The translations under genes and the position numbers were made by a program. A model generated the notes under the pieces. That model ran no database searches, was not told the origin of the DNA, and saw nothing but the letters and a program-made list of their open reading frames with translations. Below, one piece after another: positions 15,844 through 19,504 of a DNA stretch of 19,504 nucleotides (position 1 is its first letter; each line of letters starts with the position of its first letter). Source of the stretch: Lachnospiraceae bacterium (GTDB taxonomy: Bacteria; Bacillota; Clostridia; Lachnospirales; Lachnospiraceae); contig CAAFTS010000168.1 in assembly GCA_900765975.1 (NCBI GenBank), positions 1-19,504 of the forward strand, read 5' to 3'.

Positions 15844-16206
15844 ATGAAGAAGAAAAAGAATGTGATTTCAGAGAATTATCTGGAACAGATTCCGATGCGA
15901 CCGGAAGAAATTTCGTGGAGCACAGATGAAAAAGGAATCGTGACACTGGATATCGAAAATACGGGAGTTATGAACCGAATAGCACAGAAATTATTTCACA
16001 AGCCAAAAGTCACACACATACATCTGGATGAGACAGGCAGTTTTGTTTGGCCACTTTTGGATGGAGAAAAAAATATTATTGAGCTTGGGGAAATTGTCAA
16101 AGAGCATTTTGGTGAAAAAGCGGAGCCACTATATCCGCGGTTAGCAAAGTTCTTCCAGGTATTAGATAGTTATCATTTTTTGAAATGGAAAAATAAAGTG
16201 TCATAA
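15844..16206 (+). CDS. PqqD family protein without a nearby radical-SAM partner
   Basis: This 120-residue protein has a PqqD-like winged-helix domain (about 40-115): MNRIAQKLFHKP, then the family pattern HLDETGSFVWPLLDG, then NIIELGEIVKEHFG and a C-terminal helix. PqqD proteins bind RiPP precursor leader peptides and present them to radical-SAM enzymes. No precursor, radical-SAM enzyme or protease is in the window. The N-terminus (1-40, MKKKKN and an acidic stretch) is basic then polar and has no signal peptide. It begins 2 nt after the OPT stop, so the two are translationally coupled. A peptide-binding accessory role for the transporter is possible but is only inference. A terminator hairpin begins 5 nt after its stop. 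Confidence 0.82.
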   Translation: MKKKKNVISENYLEQIPMRPEEISWSTDEKGIVTLDIENTGVMNRIAQKLFHKPKVTHIHLDETGSFVWPLLDGEKNIIELGEIVKEHFGEKAEPLYPRLAKFFQVLDSYHFLKWKNKVS

Positions 16207-16211
16207 AGCAG

Positions 16212-16245
16212 AAGGAGTTGTTGTGAAAGCAGCAGCTCCTTTTTT
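16212..16245 (+). terminator. Rho-independent terminator between pqqD-like gene and nhaC
   Basis: AAGGAGTTGTTG (16212-16223) pairs with CAGCAGCTCCTT (16230-16241), 12 pairs including two G-U, around loop TGAAAG, followed by TTTT. It starts 5 nt after the pqqD-like stop and ends 19 nt before the nhaC start. Confidence 0.8.
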
Positions 16246-16255
16246 AGAAAAGGAG
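16236..16255 (+). promoter_or_regulatory. Alternative hairpin covering the nhaC ribosome binding site
   Basis: CTCCTTTT (16236-16243) is exactly complementary to AAAAGGAG (16248-16255) across loop TTAG. It shares CTCCTT with the terminator stem, so the two cannot form together. If formed it would cover most of the nhaC ribosome binding site. Confidence 0.45.
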
Positions 16256-16264
16256 GAATGATGA

Positions 16265-17578
16265 ATGAAGAAAAGTAATCCGATAGCATTGTTACCAATC
16301 GGTGTATTTCTGGTACTTTATCTAGGATTGGGAATTCTGTTTGAGTACGTATTAAAAATCCCCATGGGATTTTATAATATTCCGATTATTATTGCATTTC
16401 TTGCGGCAATTTTAGTTGCCTGTCTACAGAACAGAAGTGTAAAATTTGACGATAAATTAGGAATTATGGCACAGGGACTGGCAGATAAGAATATCATCAC
16501 AATGCTTTTGATTTTCTTGACTGCAGGTACATTTGTTGGAGTTGTAGGCAGAAGTAGTGCGGAGAGTGTTGCATATTTTATGTTGGGCTTGATTCCTGCA
16601 CGTTTTGCTGTGGCAGTATTGTTTGTAGTAGCTTGTTTTGTATCTACCGCTATGGGAACTTCTGTTGGTACGATTACACTGTTGACACCGATTGCGGTTG
16701 CAGTATCTACAGCCTCCGGATTTAATCTGCCGCTTTGCATCGGTTCTGTAATGGGCGGTGCGATGTTTGGAGATAATCTGTCATTTATTTCCGATACAAC
16801 AATTGCGGCATGCAATGGACAGGGCTGTGCGATGAAAGATAAATTCCGCGAGAACTCCGGAATTGCATTTCCAGCAGCGTTAGCTACATTAGTGTTGATA
16901 TTGGTATTATCATTTAATACAGAATTAAATGGTGCGGTAGTGGAATCTTATAATCTGATACAGATTATTCCATATGTGCTTGTGCTGATTGGGGGAATTG
17001 CAGGAATTAACGTGTTTGTCGTTCTTTTAATAGGAATTGTTTCCGGTGCAATTATTATGTTGAGTACTGGTCAGACTGCACCAACAGATCTTTTGGCAAA
17101 TATGGGATCAGGAGCTGCCGGAATGTTTGAAACATCGATGGTAGCAATTCTTGTAGCAGCAATGTGTGCGTTGATTCGAGAGTACGGCGGATTTGAAGCA
17201 TTACTGTCAGCAATTCGACGTGTATTCAAAGGAAAGCGCGGTGGACAGCTTGGAATGGGACTTTTGGTTGGTGCAATGGATATTGCAACAGCAAATAACA
17301 CTGTTGCAATTGTAATGGCAAATCCGATTGCTAAAGAAATGTCCAAAGAATATGGGATTACATCTAGAAAAGCAGCGTCTTTGTTAGATACATTTTCCTG
17401 TGTTTTTCAAGGGGTGATTCCATACGGTGCACAGATGCTGGTTGCTATTTCAGCAGCAGCTGAGCTGGGATACGAAATTTCTGCATTTCAAATCATGCCG
17501 AATTTGTTCTATCCGGGATTGCTTTTGATTAGTTCCTTAATCTTTATATTTTTAATGCCTCAGAAGAATAATAAATAA
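16265..17578 (+). CDS. nhaC: NhaC family Na+/H+ antiporter
   Basis: This 437-residue polytopic membrane protein has about 11-12 hydrophobic segments and belongs to the NhaC/ion-transporter superfamily, exchanging Na+ (or a carboxylate with Na+) for protons. Family motifs are STAMGTSVGT (127-136) and GDNLSFISDTTIAA (169-182), the latter close to the NhaC consensus. A related motif near the C-terminal third, MDIATANNTVAIVMANP, is its inverted-repeat counterpart. GGAGG lies 8 nt before the ATG. The gap to the pqqD-like gene is 58 bp with no clear promoter and carries a terminator, so expression may depend on read-through. It ends 7 bp before the 3' end of sigK on the other strand. Malate/lactate-type NhaC relatives are possible; the exact substrate is not visible. 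Confidence 0.88.
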   Translation: MKKSNPIALLPIGVFLVLYLGLGILFEYVLKIPMGFYNIPIIIAFLAAILVACLQNRSVKFDDKLGIMAQGLADKNIITMLLIFLTAGTFVGVVGRSSAESVAYFMLGLIPARFAVAVLFVVACFVSTAMGTSVGTITLLTPIAVAVSTASGFNLPLCIGSVMGGAMFGDNLSFISDTTIAACNGQGCAMKDKFRENSGIAFPAALATLVLILVLSFNTELNGAVVESYNLIQIIPYVLVLIGGIAGINVFVVLLIGIVSGAIIMLSTGQTAPTDLLANMGSGAAGMFETSMVAILVAAMCALIREYGGFEALLSAIRRVFKGKRGGQLGMGLLVGAMDIATANNTVAIVMANPIAKEMSKEYGITSRKAASLLDTFSCVFQGVIPYGAQMLVAISAAAELGYEISAFQIMPNLFYPGLLLISSLIFIFLMPQKNNK

Positions 17579-17585
17579 GTTTCGG

Positions 17586-18203
17586 TCAAAAGAAATTACG
17601 AAGCTTTTCAACTGCACTTTTTTCAATACGAGAGACATAGGAGCGGGAGATGCCGAGTTGTGAGGCAATCTCCCGCTGTGTATATTCTTCTCCACGATAG
17701 AGACCATATCGCATTTTTAGAACGAGTTTTTCCCTCTGGGAAAGCTCGTTTTCTACTTTCTCGTATAATTTTTGAATATTTTCTTTGAGATGAATTTTTT
17801 CTGAAACATCTTCATCCTCAGCTTCAATAATGTCATAAAGTTGAATTTCATTACCCTCCCGGTCGGTACCGATTGGTTCATAGAGAGAAATCTCCCTGGT
17901 TGTTTTTTTCTTTGCTCTTAGATACATGAGGATTTCGTTATCAATACACTTGGAGGCGTAGGCTGCTAGTCGGTTTCCTTTATCGGCATTGAAGGTAACA
18001 ATGGCTTTGATCAATCCAATCGTTCCGATTGAAATCAGATCATCCGGGTCTTCATCTAGAGACTGGTACTTTTTGATAATGTGTGCAACCAGACGTAAAT
18101 TACGCTCAATCAGGATATGTTTTGCCTGAAGATCCCCTTCTGTATAGCGTTGCAAATAATATTTTTCTTCAGCCGGTGTGAGCGGATTGGGAAAAGATTT
18201 CAA
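17586..18203 (-). CDS. sigK: Sporulation sigma factor SigK, no pro-sequence
   Basis: SigK is the late mother-cell sigma factor of sporulation. The 205 residues align with Bacillus SigK from its FPQPL region (here SFPNPLTPAEE). Region 2 includes NLRLVAHIIKKY, DLISIGTIGLIKAI and AAYASKCIDNEILMYLRAKKKT; then comes YEPIGTDREGNEIQLYDII, typical of SigE/SigK; the region 4 HTH is YTQREIASQLGISRSYVSRI. The roughly 20-residue hydrophobic pro-sequence of Bacillus is missing. The best start is TTG at 18203, with AGAGGTG 5 nt upstream; the GTG at 18221 has no site. The gene is continuous, without a skin element. SigK is favoured over SigE by overall similarity. A SigK-like promoter lies upstream. Confidence 0.9.
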   Translation of the reverse strand: MKSFPNPLTPAEEKYYLQRYTEGDLQAKHILIERNLRLVAHIIKKYQSLDEDPDDLISIGTIGLIKAIVTFNADKGNRLAAYASKCIDNEILMYLRAKKKTTREISLYEPIGTDREGNEIQLYDIIEAEDEDVSEKIHLKENIQKLYEKVENELSQREKLVLKMRYGLYRGEEYTQREIASQLGISRSYVSRIEKSAVEKLRNFF

Positions 18204-18229
18204 GATGACACCTCTTAGCACGTTTAGTA

Positions 18230-18258
18230 TAGTTTATGAAAGAGAGGGATTTTTCGTG
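18230..18258 (-). promoter_or_regulatory. Candidate SigK-type promoter of sigK
   Basis: On the minus strand CACG (18258-18255), 16 bp, then CATAAACTA (18238-18230) fits the Bacillus SigK pattern AC - 16/17 - CATAnnnTA. The -10 also resembles SigE sites, but no good SigE -35 is seen. Confidence 0.45.
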
Positions 18259-18286
18259 CTTTTCCAAATCAATTTGATAAAATCCA

Positions 18287-18321
18287 TTGATAATATATAA
18301 AAATAAAGATATAATTATATC
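18287..18321 (+). promoter_or_regulatory. Promoter and palindromic operator of the toxin-antitoxin pair
   Basis: TTGATA (18287-18292), 17-bp spacer, perfect TATAAT (18310-18315). GATATAATTATATC (18308-18321) is a perfect 14-bp palindrome covering the -10, well placed for autorepression by the antitoxin. Confidence 0.65.
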
Positions 18322-18365
18322 AAGAAAGTCATATAGAAACAAGTCGATATGAAAGGATGAGTGAA

Positions 18366-18632
18366 ATGATTATTAAGCCTTCTGCAACACTTAGGAATGA
18401 TTATTCTTCCATTTCCAATCTTGCAAGAAAAACAAGTGAACCTATTTATATAACAAAAAACGGTGAGGGAGATGGTGTATTTATGAATATTGATGCCTTT
18501 GAGAAAAGGGAACAGGCATTAGAACTTCGTGCTAAAATTATACAGGCAGAAGAAGAGCGGTTAAATGGAGCAAAGACAAGAAGTATCTCCGAAGCAAGAA
18601 AGGAATTAAGAGAACGTGCAGGAACAATATAG
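18366..18632 (+). CDS. Phd/YefM family antitoxin
   Basis: This 88-residue antitoxin should neutralise the adjacent ParE/RelE toxin and repress their shared promoter. The N-terminal Phd/YefM dimer and DNA-binding domain is about 1-48: MIIKPSATLRNDYSSISNLA, then EPIYITKNGEGDGVFMNIDAFEKRE, a clear family pattern. The C-terminal half is a charged helix, the usual toxin-binding arm. Start chosen at 18366, because GAAAGG (18351-18356) lies 9 nt upstream; the in-frame ATG at 18357 abuts the ribosome binding site. The end overlaps the toxin start by 17 bp. A palindrome over the -10 suggests autoregulation. Confidence 0.9.
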   Translation: MIIKPSATLRNDYSSISNLARKTSEPIYITKNGEGDGVFMNIDAFEKREQALELRAKIIQAEEERLNGAKTRSISEARKELRERAGTI

Positions 18633-18927
18633 AGTGGAGATTCTTCCTACTGCGTGGGAGGATTTGAAAAAAATTGAAGATTATTATCTTCTTCAATTTG
18701 GTGTAGAATCTGCGATGAAAGTAACAGATCAGATTTTAAATAGTATTGAACGTTTGGAATTATATCCGGATTCGGGTTCTCTTACACCGGATAAATGGTT
18801 GAACCGAAAAGGGTATCGTATGGTTATATCTGAAAGGTATGTTTCTATATACCGACAGATAGAAAAAACAATTTATGTATATCATATTGCAGATACACAG
18901 ACGGAGTACACGAAGTTGTTTTCGTGA
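18616..18927 (+). CDS. RelE/ParE family toxin
   Basis: This 103-residue protein belongs to the RelE/ParE superfamily. It shows the helix LPTAWEDLKKIEDYYLLQF (10-28), a second helical part ending IERLELYPDSG, and the C-terminal sheet GYRMVISERYVSIYRQIEKTIYVYHIADTQTEY. The RYVSIYRQ and IYVYHI strands are typical. ParE members inhibit gyrase and RelE members cut mRNA; which applies here cannot be decided. The start is GTG at 18616 inside the antitoxin gene, with AGGAA 10 nt upstream, giving the common overlapping antitoxin-toxin layout. No disruption is visible, so the pair looks functional. A zinc-ribbon gene starts 18 bp downstream and may be co-transcribed. Confidence 0.9.
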   Translation: MQEQYRVEILPTAWEDLKKIEDYYLLQFGVESAMKVTDQILNSIERLELYPDSGSLTPDKWLNRKGYRMVISERYVSIYRQIEKTIYVYHIADTQTEYTKLFS

Positions 18928-18945
18928 TGGCAAAGAGGTAGTAAG

Positions 18946-19504
18946 ATGAAAAAGTGCCCAAATTGTAGTATGGAATTGCCAGATGAAGCACATTATTGTC
19001 CAAGGTGTATGTTTCAATATGAGAAACAGGAAATACAGATAAAAGACACTCATAAAAAACATATTTTATTGTGGATATTGGGAAGTGTTTTAATTATTGG
19101 AATGTTGATTGCGATTCCTTTGGTAAAGCATGGAATACAAAGTCATGTAAATAAGAATCACTTAGAGGAATCAGAGATTCAAAATATCATTAATGAAAAT
19201 TTCAGGACAGGTGAGAATATTATCTATGATTCAGAAGTGGAAAATGATTTAAAAGATGTGCTTGGAAGTGAGGCTGTTGACATTAAATCAACATTTGGCG
19301 AAGAAACGAATGGAATGTACCGTGAAAATGGAATGGATATCTATACATTCGTAATGCTGACTGTAGCGGTAAATCAAGAAACGGTTATACAAGATATCCT
19401 GATTGATTATACAGCCGGAGAAAATAAAAAGAAATATGGAATTTACGGGATTGATGGAACATCGGATATCAGAAACGTAAAGGAAATATTGGGGGCACCG
19501 GATC
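18946..19504 (+). CDS. Zinc-ribbon, single-span membrane protein of unknown function (3' truncated)
   Basis: The gene runs off the right edge; about 186 residues are visible. The N-terminus is a zinc ribbon with C4-x2-C7 (KCPNCS) and C18-x2-C21 (YCPRC). It is followed by a basic linker and one hydrophobic span (about 40-60, HILLWILGSVLIIGMLIAIP). A hydrophilic domain follows, presumably outside the cell. Two related-looking pieces, DIKSTFGEE and DIRNVKEILGAPD, suggest a repeated small fold. The layout (cytoplasmic zinc ribbon, one span, external domain) is common in Clostridia and often annotated only as zinc-ribbon domain protein. I do not recognise the external domain. AGAGG lies 7 nt before the ATG. 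It may share the toxin-antitoxin transcript (18-bp gap) but need not be functionally linked. Confidence 0.75.
   Translation, partial: MKKCPNCSMELPDEAHYCPRCMFQYEKQEIQIKDTHKKHILLWILGSVLIIGMLIAIPLVKHGIQSHVNKNHLEESEIQNIINENFRTGENIIYDSEVENDLKDVLGSEAVDIKSTFGEETNGMYRENGMDIYTFVMLTVAVNQETVIQDILIDYTAGENKKKYGIYGIDGTSDIRNVKEILGAPD

Noticed and set aside
16207..16264. Riboswitch before nhaC
   Set aside because: The gap is 58 bp and fully accounted for by the terminator and RBS; there is no room for an aptamer outside coding sequence.
1..19504. CRISPR arrays, insertion sequences, tRNA or rRNA genes
   Set aside because: No regularly spaced repeats, transposase genes, tRNA cloverleaf or rRNA sequence were recognised on either strand by eye.

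Overview
The window looks like chromosome from a low-GC, spore-forming Clostridia, most probably a Lachnospiraceae gut anaerobe (Blautia, Dorea, Mediterraneibacter or a relative). The reasons are the AT-rich codon use, strong AAGGAG-type ribosome binding sites, the sporulation factor SigK, the IreB-RuvX-DUF1292 gene order, RNase J, and the HTH-Uma2, PqqD-like and Phd/ParE families typical of that group. The genus cannot be fixed from the sequence alone. No tRNA, rRNA, CRISPR array, insertion sequence or phage gene was seen.

Layout. At 1-650 is the C-terminal part of a GHKL (AgrC-like) sensor histidine kinase cut by the window edge. At 778-1566 is an HTH-Uma2 nuclease-fold protein whose start codon lies in a long near-perfect hairpin. 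From a good sigma-A promoter at 1618-1646 runs a likely operon: moaC, a GH25 lysozyme-like lipoprotein, prmA, rsmE, a NifS-type cysteine desulfurase and thiI. A small minus-strand gene at 7431-7664 encodes an HPr-like protein that lacks the phosphorylatable His loop but keeps the Ser46 region. Next come mtaB and a second operon, ireB-ruvX-DUF1292-rnj-trmR-trhP (9196-13779).

After a weak terminator and a palindromic promoter/operator comes an OPT-family peptide transporter with a PqqD-family small protein 2 nt behind it. A terminator follows, then an NhaC-type antiporter. sigK faces nhaC tail to tail, 7 bp away. A Phd/ParE toxin-antitoxin pair is transcribed divergently from sigK. The window ends inside a zinc-ribbon, single-membrane-span protein.

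How the genes work together. The left and middle parts are rich in modification of the translation machinery: PrmA (ribosomal protein L11), RsmE (16S rRNA U1498), NifS plus ThiI (tRNA s4U8), MtaB (ms2t6A37), and TrhP plus TrmR (ho5U34 then mo5U34). The right part is membrane transport plus sporulation and a toxin-antitoxin pair. No complete new defence or biosynthetic system is evident. The most unusual items are the HPr-like protein, the orphan PqqD coupled to OPT, the hairpin over the Uma2 start, the overlapping terminator and SD hairpins before nhaC, and the SigK that starts without a pro-sequence behind a SigK-like promoter.
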